Positions 50,551 through 60,328 of a stretch of DNA of 64,000 nt are shown in pieces. Position 1 is the first letter of the stretch. Each line of letters begins with the position of its first letter. The position numbers were made by a program, and so were the translations under genes. The DNA lies in NCBI GenBank assembly GCA_945788155.1, contig CALZKX010000218.1:51074-115073 (forward strand), read 5' to 3'. Source of the DNA: an uncultured Flavobacteriaceae bacterium. Lineage in GTDB: Bacteria; Bacteroidota; Bacteroidia; Flavobacteriales; Flavobacteriaceae. The notes under the pieces are model-generated. The model ran no database searches. It was not told the origin of the DNA and was given only the letters and a program-made list of their open reading frames with translations.

Positions 50551-51759
50551 TCAATTTATAGTACTTATTCCAAAAAAGTGAAATGCTACGGCAAAAGAAA
50601 TAACACTTATCACTATACCAATCATAAAAACAGTATAAGTTAACCTTAGCAAGTTGTACTTTCTATTTAATACCAAACCAAGAAAATACAAATCTTTAGT
50701 AAGGGAACCATAAAGATAATCTCTGTCTTGCATCATTTCTCCCATTGCCCACTCAAATTCGTCAAGTTTCATTTTATGAAAATTTCCAAAAAACAATAAA
50801 TTAACTTTTTTATTGGCAACATCTTGTTTGCTGAACTTCCCTTTGGTAACATTTGGTCGTGTGGCTAACACCGATAAAACAATTGAAGCTACTGTAAATA
50901 AAGTAAAAATTACAGTAGGCCAAATTAAATAATCGTTTGTTGGGTTGTCTAGCTTTGATACCAAATTTGATAAAACTAATGATATGATAATGGCATTTAC
51001 AGATAATAATATATTGGCTTTTGTATCAGCTATATCACTAAGTGTAATATGATTTCTAAGCGCAACCCTAAACATAGTTTCTATGCCGCGTTCTGGTAAT
51101 TCAACTTTATGTTTTTTGAATTTTAATTCTTCTTTTTTATGCTTTAATTTTGAACTTTCTAATAATAGTTTTTTTTGCATTTTTAAAAGTTGTGACAAGT
51201 TTTTCCCTTTTCCCTTGTCCCAAATTGAAGAAGCTTCATTAGTGTAAAACCTATGTTTTGTCGATAAAAAATTTATGTTTTCAGTAAGCCACTCAGCCTC
51301 TGTAAGCGTTTTACCACATGTTAATTCCCATTCTTTTCTAAGTAGTTCAGAAATATCAATATAATTTTTACTTCCTATATGAGCACAATCGGCATCCCTG
51401 ATAATTTTATCCAATTTATTAGTAGGCTCATGGCTTATTTTAGTTGCCAAAATTAAACTACAAACAATGTCAATAGCTTCTTTTTTGCAACCTTGTTCAG
51501 CTAAAAAAGCTGTAGCAATTTTTACACTTTCATTTTCATGGTTGTCAATTGTTACAGTATAACCTACATCATGTAACCAAGCAGTGAGTAAAAGATATTT
51601 TTTTTCGAGTTCGTTAATTTGAGCAAGCTCAGCAAGTTCATTAGCCTTTTCAACAACACGTTGTGTGTGTGCTAAATTGTGATAAACAAATGTATTATCG
51701 AGCTTATTATTTAACAATTCAATAGCAAATTTTTCGGTTTCAGAAATTAAATTTTCCAT
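50551..51759 (-). CDS. HD phosphohydrolase fused to a Pycsar-effector-type membrane domain (DUF5706)
   Basis: Residues 1-200 form an HD domain, with FVYHNLAHTQRVVEKA, the metal-binding AWLHDVGY and RDADCAHIGS. A charged coiled coil links it to residues about 230-400. That region matches the DUF5706/PycTM layout: MFRVALRNHITLSDIADTKA before two transmembrane helices, then MGEMMQDRDYLYGSLTKDLY before another hydrophobic pair. PycTM effectors depolarise the membrane when they bind cCMP or cUMP. The HD part could break down the signal. It is chromosomal, not part of the ICE. Confidence 0.82.
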   Translation of the reverse strand: MENLISETEKFAIELLNNKLDNTFVYHNLAHTQRVVEKANELAELAQINELEKKYLLLTAWLHDVGYTVTIDNHENESVKIATAFLAEQGCKKEAIDIVCSLILATKISHEPTNKLDKIIRDADCAHIGSKNYIDISELLRKEWELTCGKTLTEAEWLTENINFLSTKHRFYTNEASSIWDKGKGKNLSQLLKMQKKLLLESSKLKHKKEELKFKKHKVELPERGIETMFRVALRNHITLSDIADTKANILLSVNAIIISLVLSNLVSKLDNPTNDYLIWPTVIFTLFTVASIVLSVLATRPNVTKGKFSKQDVANKKVNLLFFGNFHKMKLDEFEWAMGEMMQDRDYLYGSLTKDLYFLGLVLNRKYNLLRLTYTVFMIGIVISVISFAVAFHFFGISTIN

Positions 51760-51941
51760 ACAGAAAGATGATTTTCAGTAAATGTACTAAACTTTATTTA
51801 ACATAAATGTTTGTCGTAAATTTTACAATTACTTTCGTTTTTGTAATCATAAACACATTTGTAAGTATTTGAGCTATTTTTCGACTATATTTAAATTGAA
51901 AAAGCATATTTATTAATTAACAGAAGAAAGAAACCAACACT

Positions 51942-52403
51942 ATGCTAACTTGGAAAGAAGTCATCAACTTTTCCGTAAACGGAAATCCAACTCCAGACAA
52001 ACGAGTTGAAAAAACTGAAGCCGAATGGCGAGCTCAATTAACTCCAGAGCAATTTCGAATTACAAGACAAAAAGGGACTGAAAGTCCGCACAGTGGTGAA
52101 CTTTGTAGTATTTACGAACAAGGCAAGTACAATTGCGTGTGTTGCAATGCACCTTTGTTCGACTCTACAATTAAGTTTAGCTCAGGTACAGGTTGGCCAA
52201 GTTTTACGCAACCAATTAAGGAAAATGCTATTAAGTACCATAGAGATACTTCTTATGGTATGGTTCGCGTTGAGGTAATGTGTAATACCTGTGATGCGCA
52301 TTTAGGTCATGTGTTTCCAGATGGACCTGAACCTAGTGGCTTGCGTTATTGTGTTAATTCTGAATCTATGATTTTGGATAAGGAGGCTGTAAATGATAAT
52401 TAA
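51942..52403 (+). CDS. msrB: Peptide-methionine (R)-S-oxide reductase MsrB
   Basis: The 153-residue protein has the zinc cysteine pairs (CVCCNAPLF and VMCNTCDAH), the substrate text FSSGTGWPSFTQP, and the catalytic cysteine in LRYCVNSESM. It reduces the R form of methionine sulfoxide in proteins. No signal peptide is present. It overlaps msrA by 11 bases. A promoter-like TTTG...TACTTTCG pair lies at 51810-51837. Confidence 0.95.
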   Translation: MLTWKEVINFSVNGNPTPDKRVEKTEAEWRAQLTPEQFRITRQKGTESPHSGELCSIYEQGKYNCVCCNAPLFDSTIKFSSGTGWPSFTQPIKENAIKYHRDTSYGMVRVEVMCNTCDAHLGHVFPDGPEPSGLRYCVNSESMILDKEAVNDN

Positions 52404-52932
52404 AAACTTGCAATTAGCTACCTTCGGAGGAGGATGCTTTTGGTGCACAGAAGCAGTATTTCAAGAAGTAAAAGGTGTAGAAAAAGTAGTGCCAGGATAC
52501 TCTGGTGGTAATGTTCCAGGGCATCCAACCTATAGAGAGATTTGCTCAGGATTAACTGGACATGCCGAAGTAGTTCAAGTAACTTTTGATGCGAATGTGA
52601 TTTCTTATGAAGATATCCTAGTGATTTTTATGACGACTCATGATCCAACAACATTGAATCGTCAAGGAGCAGATAGAGGCACACAATATCGCTCTGTAAT
52701 TTACTATCATAACGATGAACAAAAAGAAATTTCAGAAATCGTTTCAAAAGAAATTACATCTTATTATGAAAACCCGATTGTAACCGAAATTAGTCCGCTA
52801 GATGTTTTTTATGAAGCCGAAAAAGAACATCAAGATTACTATAAAAACAATAAGTCGCAAGGTTATTGTAGCTTTGTAATAACACCAAAACTGGCAAAGC
52901 TTCGCAAGCTTCATGCAAATAAGTTAAAATAA
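52393..52932 (+). CDS. msrA: Peptide-methionine (S)-S-oxide reductase MsrA
   Basis: The 179-residue protein has the catalytic motif GGGCFWCTEAVF with Cys15, the family text VVPGYSGGNVPGHPTYREIC, and a C-terminal cysteine (SQGYCSFV) that can resolve the sulfenic acid. It reduces the S form of methionine sulfoxide and so complements MsrB, with which it is translationally coupled. Confidence 0.95.
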   Translation: MIIKNLQLATFGGGCFWCTEAVFQEVKGVEKVVPGYSGGNVPGHPTYREICSGLTGHAEVVQVTFDANVISYEDILVIFMTTHDPTTLNRQGADRGTQYRSVIYYHNDEQKEISEIVSKEITSYYENPIVTEISPLDVFYEAEKEHQDYYKNNKSQGYCSFVITPKLAKLRKLHANKLK

Positions 52933-52973
52933 TATTCAATGACTATCTTTAACTACTTGGAAACAATTATACA

Positions 52974-55900
52974 ATGAATAAAGTTTTAAAAATTAGTACC
53001 CTAATAGTGGTTTTTTTTGCATTTAATGCTTGTGCAACATACAAGCCACAGTATAAAGGTGATGCTAATTCACAGGATTTTCCTAAGGAAAAAGAAATTG
53101 AGCATTCATTTTATTTAATAGGAGATGGCGGAAATTCTCCTATTGGCACTAAAACCAAAGCATTAAAAGAATTTAAACTGAAACTTGGTAAAGCAGCAAA
53201 AAATAGCACAGCCTTGTTTTTGGGTGATAATATTTATCCTTCCGGAATGCCAAGCAATAAGCATGAGCAACGTGATTTTGCAGAGCACCAACTAAACGTT
53301 CAAACAGAAGCAGTCAAAAATTTTTCAGGAAACACAATTTTTATTCCAGGCAATCATGATTGGTATAGTGATGGTTTAAAAGGATTAAAACGTCAAGAAA
53401 ATTATATTGAAGATAAACTTGGGAAAAACACTTTTTTGCCAGAAAACGGTTGCCCAATTGAAAAAATTGATGTTAGCGATAATGTGGTATTGATAGTTAT
53501 AGATTCACAGTGGTATTTAACCAATTGGGATAAACACCCAACCATTAATGATGACTGCGAAATAAAGACCAGAGCACTTTTTTTTGATGAATACGAAAGC
53601 TTAATAAAAAAAGCAAGAGGTAAAACCACCATAGTGGCTTTACACCATCCCTTGTTTACAAATGGTTCTCATGGTGGTCAATACTCCTTTAAGAGCCATA
53701 TGTTGCCATTGCCAGTTTTGGGGACTTTAAAAAACCTTATTAGAAAAACTGGAGGCGTAGTGACAGTTGATGATCAAAACAAGAAATATAGAGAGTTTAA
53801 AAATCGTTTAGCTACGCTTTCGCAGGAAAATGACAAAGTGGTTTTTGTTTCTGGGCATGACCATAATTTACAATATCTGGTTCAAGATAATCTTCCTCAA
53901 ATTATTAGTGGTTCAGGATCTAAAACAAATCCTACAAGAAATACAGGCTCGGGAAAATTTTCATTTGCAACACAAGGTTATGCTCAACTGGATGTGTTTA
54001 AAGATGGCTCGTCTTATGTGCGTTTTTTTCAAGCTACAACCAATAAAGTTGTTTTTGAAACTCAAGTTTTAAAACCAAATCAAATAGAAAACCAAACCAT
54101 ATACTCTTCCAATATACCTGCCGAAAAAACAGCGTCTATTTATACTACTGAGGAAACAACCAAAACCAAAGCATTTAAGAAGTTTTGGGGAAAACGTTAT
54201 AGAGAATATTTCAGTAAAAATGTAACAGTACCAACAGTTAATTTAGACACATTATTTGGAGGCATAAAGCCAACACGAAAAGGTGGAGGACACCAATCTA
54301 AATCGTTACGCCTAGAAGATAGCAAAGCAAGAGAGTATGTAATGAGGGCGTTACGTAAAAACGCCTTACAATATCTACAAGCGGTGGCGTTTAAGGACAC
54401 TTATATAAAAGGGCAATTTGATGATACAACAGCCGAAAATGTGTTACTTGACATATTTACTGGATCACATCCTTATGCGCCTTTTACAATAACCACACTG
54501 TCAAAAGCCGTTGGCGTGATGCATACAAACCCCAAATTATATTATGTGCCTAAGCAAGTTGCTTTGGGTACTTATAACAACGAATTTGGAGATGAATTAT
54601 ATATGATCGAAGAACGTGCCGCTGATGGACATGGAGATAAGGAGAGTTTTGGGTTTTCCAACGAACTTATAAGTACACATGATATGCTCCGGAAATTGAG
54701 GGAAGATGAAGATAACCTTGTTGATGAAGCTGCCTATATAAGAGCGCGTTTATTTGATATGCTCATTGGCGATTGGGATAGACACGAAGATCAATGGCGT
54801 TGGGCAAAATTTAAAGAAGGTGATAAAGTAATTTATAGACCAATGCCTAGAGATCGAGATCAGGCGTTTTCCATAATGGCAGATGGTGCTTTGCTGGGTT
54901 TTGCAACCAGAGTAGTTCCTGCACTAAGATTAATGCAGTCTTACGATGAAGAATTAAAAAGCCCAAAGTGGTTTAATTTAGAGCCATATCCTTTGGATGT
55001 CGCTTTAATAAATCAATCCACAAGAACCGATTGGAATAAACAAGTACTACATATTATGGAAAACCTAACCAACGAGGTTATAGATAATGCTTTTGCTTAT
55101 TTCCCAAAAGAAGTTCACGATGAAACAATAAAAGAAATTAAGCGTAAATTAATAGGACGAAGAACCAATCTTCAAAACATATCAAACACTTATTACAATC
55201 AAGTCAACAAGTACGCAATTATAAAAGGAACGGATAAAGATGACTGGTTTGAAATAGAGAGGAACAAAAAATTAACTAAAATAACTGGCTATAGAATTCA
55301 GCAAGAAAAAAAAGGAGAAATATTTCATGAACGCACATATTCACATATAGATACTAAAGAAATTTGGATTTATGGCTTAGATGATGAAGATGTTTTTAAA
55401 GTATCAGGTAAAGGTGAAAACTTGATTAAAATTAGGCTTGTTGGAGGGCAAAATAAAGACACTTATAATGTAGAAAATGGTAATAAAATAAAGATTTATG
55501 ATTACAAATCTAAAGACAGCAAATTTGTAACCAAAAAAGGAAGTAAAAAGCTAACTAATGATTATGAAACCAATGTTTACAATTATAAAAAGCCAGCATA
55601 TAATTCCAATCAATTAGTACCTTCAATTGGATCAAATCCAGATGATGGTTTTAAAATAGGCTTTACTAATACCTTTACGGCTTATGGTTTCGAAAGAAAC
55701 CCTTTTACATCGCAACACATAATATCTGCCTCATATTATTTTGCTACCAAAGGTTTTGATATAGCTTACTCAGGGGAATTTGCAAATATAATAGGAAGTG
55801 CTAATTTAATTATAAACGCAAAATTTACAAGTCCTAATTATGCAATAAACTTTTTTGGATTTGGCAATGAAACTATTAACCCTAATGTTGAATTTGAAGA

Positions 55901-56648
55901 TGTATTCGATTTGGATTACAACCGTGTGAAATTAAGAACCTTAAAAATTGCACCTGCCTTACAATGGCATGGTGATTTAGGCTCAAAAGTTAAATTAGGA
56001 CTATCCTATGAATCTATTGAAGTTGAAGAAACCAAAGGACGGTTCATCAATACAATTATTGGTGATAATGTTGATGTTTACAATAATTTTGTTGGTACAG
56101 AATTGACCTATGGATTTGAAAACAAAGATAATAACGCATTCCCAACCTTAGGAATGGAGACAAATGTACAAGTAGGTTACAAATTTAATATTGATGACTC
56201 AAATGGTTTTGGGTATTTAATTCCATCTATTGCTTTTAATTATAGGCTAACTCCCAATGAGCAACTTGTTGTGGCAACAAAATTGGCAGGTCAAATAAAT
56301 ATTGGTGATGATTTTGAATTTTACCAAGCAGCCAGTTTAGGAGCCAATAACGGATTAAGAAGTTATAGAAACGAACGCTTTACAGGCAAGAGCTCGTTTG
56401 TACAAAGTACAGATCTACGTTTAAACCTTAGAAAAGTAAAAACAAGTCTGCTTCCATTTAATATAGGGATTTATGGAGGTTTTGACTATGGACGTGTTTG
56501 GGTAGATGGTGAAGATTCCGATAAATGGAACAGTTCTTTGGGAGGAGGTCTGTTTTTTAATGGTGCAGGTATGATTGTTGGTAACCTCTCAGTTTTTTCT
56601 GGTAATGATGGTTTGCGATTGGGCTTTAAAATAGGCTTTGGGTTCTAA
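52974..56648 (+). CDS. Lipoprotein metallophosphoesterase fused to an outer-membrane beta barrel
   Basis: The 1224-residue protein has a lipoprotein signal (lipobox AFNAC). A calcineurin-like phosphoesterase domain follows with all metal motifs: LIGDGG, FLGDNIYPSG, IPGNHDWYSDG, ALHHPLF and SGHDHNLQ. After a large middle domain (about 400-830), the C-terminal 380 residues form an Omp85/surface-antigen-like barrel, ending in a typical aromatic C-terminus (LRLGFKIGFGF). The phosphoesterase is probably periplasmic or surface-exposed and tethered to its own pore. The substrate is unknown. Confidence 0.88.
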   Translation: MNKVLKISTLIVVFFAFNACATYKPQYKGDANSQDFPKEKEIEHSFYLIGDGGNSPIGTKTKALKEFKLKLGKAAKNSTALFLGDNIYPSGMPSNKHEQRDFAEHQLNVQTEAVKNFSGNTIFIPGNHDWYSDGLKGLKRQENYIEDKLGKNTFLPENGCPIEKIDVSDNVVLIVIDSQWYLTNWDKHPTINDDCEIKTRALFFDEYESLIKKARGKTTIVALHHPLFTNGSHGGQYSFKSHMLPLPVLGTLKNLIRKTGGVVTVDDQNKKYREFKNRLATLSQENDKVVFVSGHDHNLQYLVQDNLPQIISGSGSKTNPTRNTGSGKFSFATQGYAQLDVFKDGSSYVRFFQATTNKVVFETQVLKPNQIENQTIYSSNIPAEKTASIYTTEETTKTKAFKKFWGKRYREYFSKNVTVPTVNLDTLFGGIKPTRKGGGHQSKSLRLEDSKAREYVMRALRKNALQYLQAVAFKDTYIKGQFDDTTAENVLLDIFTGSHPYAPFTITTLSKAVGVMHTNPKLYYVPKQVALGTYNNEFGDELYMIEERAADGHGDKESFGFSNELISTHDMLRKLREDEDNLVDEAAYIRARLFDMLIGDWDRHEDQWRWAKFKEGDKVIYRPMPRDRDQAFSIMADGALLGFATRVVPALRLMQSYDEELKSPKWFNLEPYPLDVALINQSTRTDWNKQVLHIMENLTNEVIDNAFAYFPKEVHDETIKEIKRKLIGRRTNLQNISNTYYNQVNKYAIIKGTDKDDWFEIERNKKLTKITGYRIQQEKKGEIFHERTYSHIDTKEIWIYGLDDEDVFKVSGKGENLIKIRLVGGQNKDTYNVENGNKIKIYDYKSKDSKFVTKKGSKKLTNDYETNVYNYKKPAYNSNQLVPSIGSNPDDGFKIGFTNTFTAYGFERNPFTSQHIISASYYFATKGFDIAYSGEFANIIGSANLIINAKFTSPNYAINFFGFGNETINPNVEFEDVFDLDYNRVKLRTLKIAPALQWHGDLGSKVKLGLSYESIEVEETKGRFINTIIGDNVDVYNNFVGTELTYGFENKDNNAFPTLGMETNVQVGYKFNIDDSNGFGYLIPSIAFNYRLTPNEQLVVATKLAGQINIGDDFEFYQAASLGANNGLRSYRNERFTGKSSFVQSTDLRLNLRKVKTSLLPFNIGIYGGFDYGRVWVDGEDSDKWNSSLGGGLFFNGAGMIVGNLSVFSGNDGLRLGFKIGFGF

Positions 56649-57487
56649 TAAATATCCAATTGGTATATGTTTCCACCATTCACACCTAAGTATTCATCAG
56701 TAATTAAAAGCGTGCTGTCATTTTTAAAAAGCACACTTTCTTTTTGAGACCTGTGCTTAAAATCTATGTGTTTAACATCTCCATTTAGGAAATCGTTCCC
56801 TTTAAAATTTGAAAATATATAGACACTACGTTCCGTAAGTAAAACTATTTGGTTTTTTTCATCATTAATATCTGCCGAAGTTACCCAACAACCAAGGTCG
56901 CTACAAGTATTAAAAGTAGAAACATACTCAGCTTTATGCCGCCCTTTTTTTGCTGGGATTTTATATAAGTTGGTTCTTCCAAAATCTTTTTTGCTTCTAC
57001 TTTTAGTGAATAAGAATAAACTATCGTTATAGAAAATAAACGATTCACAATCAAAATGCATGTCTTTGTTTTTTGGAGGAAATGCTGTTTGTTCAGGATA
57101 ATAAAAAGAAATTTTTTCAACATCAATTTTTTTATGCGATTTAAGAGAGTCGTTTAAAACTTTAAGAATGGTAAGGTTTTTTCGTTTGTTAGAATTGTTT
57201 CCAAAATCGCCAATGTAAATGTTACCATTTTTATCTGATGCTAAATCTTCCCAGTCTCTATTTTTAGCATTAATTTTTATCTGTCTTTTAATTGTACCCA
57301 AATTATCTAAGCCATATAGAACAGGCTTATTCCCACTATCATTTATCATCCACAAAAACTCAGAATAAGCAATTTTTTCTAATCCAGAAGCTTCATTTAA
57401 CGCCCTTGGTAAATCTGCAATAACAGTTAAATTACCTGTATCACAACTTAGAAATGAAATATAAATAAGTGCTATTAGTTTCCTCAC
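56645..57487 (-). CDS. Lipoprotein with probable beta-propeller (SdiA-regulated-like)
   Basis: The 280-residue protein starts with a short lipoprotein signal (lipobox FLSC) and has a beta-propeller-like pattern: ASGLEKIAYSEFLWMINDSG, WEDLASDKNGNIYIGDFGNN. It resembles SdiA-regulated or phytase-like propellers. It is convergent with the phosphoesterase-barrel gene, overlapping it by 4 bases, and divergent from the flavoprotein gene. Confidence 0.7.
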   Translation of the reverse strand: MRKLIALIYISFLSCDTGNLTVIADLPRALNEASGLEKIAYSEFLWMINDSGNKPVLYGLDNLGTIKRQIKINAKNRDWEDLASDKNGNIYIGDFGNNSNKRKNLTILKVLNDSLKSHKKIDVEKISFYYPEQTAFPPKNKDMHFDCESFIFYNDSLFLFTKSRSKKDFGRTNLYKIPAKKGRHKAEYVSTFNTCSDLGCWVTSADINDEKNQIVLLTERSVYIFSNFKGNDFLNGDVKHIDFKHRSQKESVLFKNDSTLLITDEYLGVNGGNIYQLDIY

Positions 57488-57533
57488 TTTAATTGAATTA
57501 AATAATGCTAAATTTACACAGATAAAATTATAA

Positions 57534-58745
57534 ATGATTAATTACGATGTTATAATAATTGGAGGAGGTGCTGCAGGTTTTTTCGCAGCCATCAATATTG
57601 CTGAGTTTAACCCAGATTTAAAAGTATGTATTTTAGAGCGTGGTAAAGAAGGTTTGCAGAAAGTAAGAATTTCTGGTGGTGGTCGATGCAATGTTACACA
57701 TGCTGAATTTATTCCATCAGAATTAGTATTGAATTATCCTCGTGGTGAAAAAGAATTATTAGGTCCATTTCATCAATTTATGACAGGAGATACGATTGAG
57801 TGGTTTGCAAAACGTGACGTAGAATTAAAGATTGAAGATGATGGCAGAATGTTCCCAATCACGAATTCTTCAAGGACTATTATCGATTGTTTTTTAAATG
57901 AAGCTAAAAAGTATAAAATTAAAGTCCTATATAATCATTCTGTAAAGTCAATACAAAAAGAAGAAAACTATTGGGAATTAGAGACATCTCAAGGTAATTT
58001 CTGTTCTGAAAAATTATTAATAACAACAGGTAGCAATACAAAAATCTGGAAATTGCTGGAAGGTTTAGGCCATACGATCTCTCAACCTGTTCCATCATTG
58101 TTTACATTTGATATAAAAGACCAACGCATTAAAGACATTCCAGGAGTTGTGGCTCAAAATGTTGAAATCAAAGTTATTGGAACAGATTTGTGGAGTGAAG
58201 GACCTTTATTAGTCACTCACGTTGGTTTAAGTGCTCCAGCTATTTTAAAATTGTCAGCTTTCGGTGCTTTAGAACTATCAATGCATAATTATCAATTTAA
58301 AATAGAAGTTAACTTTATCAGACAATCATTTGATGATTGCTTAGATGATTTGAAACAATTAAAGCATGAGTTGACTAAGAAAACAGTATATAAATCCAAA
58401 CAGTTTGATTTGCCAAAACGGTTATGGCACAAATTGGTATTAGCTTCAAATATGAATAAATATACATGCTGGGCAGATATGAATAAATCGCAATTGGAAA
58501 ATTTGGCTTCACAACTCACACAAGCAGTTTTTAAGGTGGATGGAAAAAGCACTTTTAAAGAAGAGTTCGTGACAGCTGGTGGAGTAAATTTAAAAGAAAT
58601 CAATTTTAAAACCTTTGAAAGTAAATTACATAACAATTTGTATTTTGCAGGTGAGGTTATTAATGTTGATGCTGTTACTGGAGGATTTAACTTTCAAAAT
58701 GCTTGGACAGGAGCTTACATTGCAGCTAGGTCAATATCAAAATAA
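57534..58745 (+). CDS. HI0933-family NAD(P)/FAD-dependent flavoprotein
   Basis: The 403-residue protein has the N-terminal dinucleotide-binding motif IIIGGGAAGFFAAINIAEFN, the family signature KVRISGGGRCNVTHAEF, and the C-terminal FAD-binding text NLYFAGEVINVDAVTGGFNF. The family is widespread, and its physiological reaction is poorly defined. It is cytoplasmic. The LacI-type gene begins 11 bases later. Confidence 0.9.
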   Translation: MINYDVIIIGGGAAGFFAAINIAEFNPDLKVCILERGKEGLQKVRISGGGRCNVTHAEFIPSELVLNYPRGEKELLGPFHQFMTGDTIEWFAKRDVELKIEDDGRMFPITNSSRTIIDCFLNEAKKYKIKVLYNHSVKSIQKEENYWELETSQGNFCSEKLLITTGSNTKIWKLLEGLGHTISQPVPSLFTFDIKDQRIKDIPGVVAQNVEIKVIGTDLWSEGPLLVTHVGLSAPAILKLSAFGALELSMHNYQFKIEVNFIRQSFDDCLDDLKQLKHELTKKTVYKSKQFDLPKRLWHKLVLASNMNKYTCWADMNKSQLENLASQLTQAVFKVDGKSTFKEEFVTAGGVNLKEINFKTFESKLHNNLYFAGEVINVDAVTGGFNFQNAWTGAYIAARSISK

Positions 58746-58756
58746 AATAGGAATAC

Positions 58757-59791
58757 GTGAAAAAAACAACACTAAAAGATATAGCAAAACAGTTTAATGT
58801 ATCTATTTCAACGGTCTCTAAAGCATTAAGCGATAGTGAGGAAATTAGCGAGGCAACTAGGAAAAAAATTAAAGAATACGCTAAGGAAGTTAATTACAGA
58901 CCAAATCTCAACGCTTTAAGTCTAAAAAATAAACGAACAAAAACCATAGGTATTTTAGTGCCAGATATGTTAAACTATTTTTTGGCCCAAGTTTTAAAAG
59001 GCATAGAGAAAACAGCCATTGAAAATGCATACAAAGTAGTTATTTGTATTACTAATGACTCACACAATAAAGAAAAAGAAATTATTGAAATGCTATCTAA
59101 TGGAAGCGTTGATGGTTTTATAATATCAATAGCTGAAGAAACAGAATTAAACAAAGATTTTTCTCATTTTAATAGTGCTTTAGCATTTAATTTACCTATT
59201 GTAATGTTAGATAGAGTAGCTAATGGTGTAAACTGTGATAAAGTTATTACAAATAATCGTGAAGCAGGAAAATTAGCAGTTGAAAGATTAGCAAACAGCG
59301 GTTGTAAAAATATAGCATTTGCTTCTGCTATTTCACATTTAAAAGTAAGCCAAGATTTGCTAAAAGGATATTACGATGGCATAAATAATTTGAACAGAAC
59401 TATAAATAACAACCAAATTGTAAACATTCAAGAAAACCACTATAGTGGCTACGAAAATATGTTATTACCATTATTTAACGACAATACTATCGATGGCATT
59501 GTTGCTACCAACGAAGGTGTAGCATTAGCAGCAATGAAAATTGCACACAAAAAAGGAAAAACAATCCCAGATGATTTTTCGGCTATTGGGTTTACAAACG
59601 GCATTTTAGCACGACATTCAAATCCAAAACTAACTACTGTAAGTCAACATGGAGAAATTATGGGCACTGCGGCAACCAAAATGTTAATCGAACGCCTTGA
59701 AAATCCTGATGAAGAAACAGAATTTAAAACTAAGGTTATAAAAACCGATATTGTAGAGCGTAACTCAACACGTCCTATAAAAGTTTACTAA
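58757..59791 (+). CDS. LacI-family transcriptional regulator
   Basis: The 344-residue protein starts at a GTG (58757) and has an N-terminal LacI helix-turn-helix (TLKDIAKQFNVSISTVSKAL). The hinge and a periplasmic-binding-protein-like ligand domain follow (TKTIGILVPDMLNYFLAQVL, then FSAIGFTNGILARHSNPKL). It probably senses a sugar or related ligand, but no sugar-use gene is adjacent. DUF1697 follows without a gap. Confidence 0.92.
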   Translation: MKKTTLKDIAKQFNVSISTVSKALSDSEEISEATRKKIKEYAKEVNYRPNLNALSLKNKRTKTIGILVPDMLNYFLAQVLKGIEKTAIENAYKVVICITNDSHNKEKEIIEMLSNGSVDGFIISIAEETELNKDFSHFNSALAFNLPIVMLDRVANGVNCDKVITNNREAGKLAVERLANSGCKNIAFASAISHLKVSQDLLKGYYDGINNLNRTINNNQIVNIQENHYSGYENMLLPLFNDNTIDGIVATNEGVALAAMKIAHKKGKTIPDDFSAIGFTNGILARHSNPKLTTVSQHGEIMGTAATKMLIERLENPDEETEFKTKVIKTDIVERNSTRPIKVY

Positions 59792-60322
59792 ATGTTATAC
59801 ATAGCATTATTAAAAGGCATAAATGTTGGTGGCCACAAAAAAGTACCCATGGCAGAATTGCGTGAGTTGCTTACTAAATCGGGTTTTAAAGATGTAAAAA
59901 CCTATATTCAAAGTGGGAACGTGATTTTGTGTTCCACTGAAAAAAATATTCAAAAAATTGAAAAACAAATCAAGGATGCTATTTTTAATCATTTTGGGTT
60001 TGAAGTATCTGTTTTAGTTAAAACAAGAGAAGATTTAAAACGTATTTTTAGTGATTGCCCATTTTCCGAAGACAAAAAGAAAGCAAGTTATTTTATGATG
60101 CTTCACGATATACCTGATAACGATTCAGTAAAAGAAGCATCAGAAAAAGTGTATGATGGCGAAGCGTATAAAATCATTAAAAATTGTATTTATTACTATA
60201 GTGCTAAAGGGTTTGGTAAGTCTAAATTTAATGTCAATTTTTTTGAAAGAAAACTAGAAACATTTGCAACAGCAAGAAACTACAACACAATGGTAAAGTT
60301 GTTATCTTTGTCTTTAGAATAG
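59792..60322 (+). CDS. DUF1697 family protein
   Basis: The 176-residue protein has the standard DUF1697 opening (MLYIALLKGINVGGHKKVPM) and KTYIQSGNVIL. The function of the family is unknown. It begins directly after the LacI-type stop codon, so the two are co-transcribed. Confidence 0.92.
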   Translation: MLYIALLKGINVGGHKKVPMAELRELLTKSGFKDVKTYIQSGNVILCSTEKNIQKIEKQIKDAIFNHFGFEVSVLVKTREDLKRIFSDCPFSEDKKKASYFMMLHDIPDNDSVKEASEKVYDGEAYKIIKNCIYYYSAKGFGKSKFNVNFFERKLETFATARNYNTMVKLLSLSLE

Positions 60323-60328
60323 TAATTC

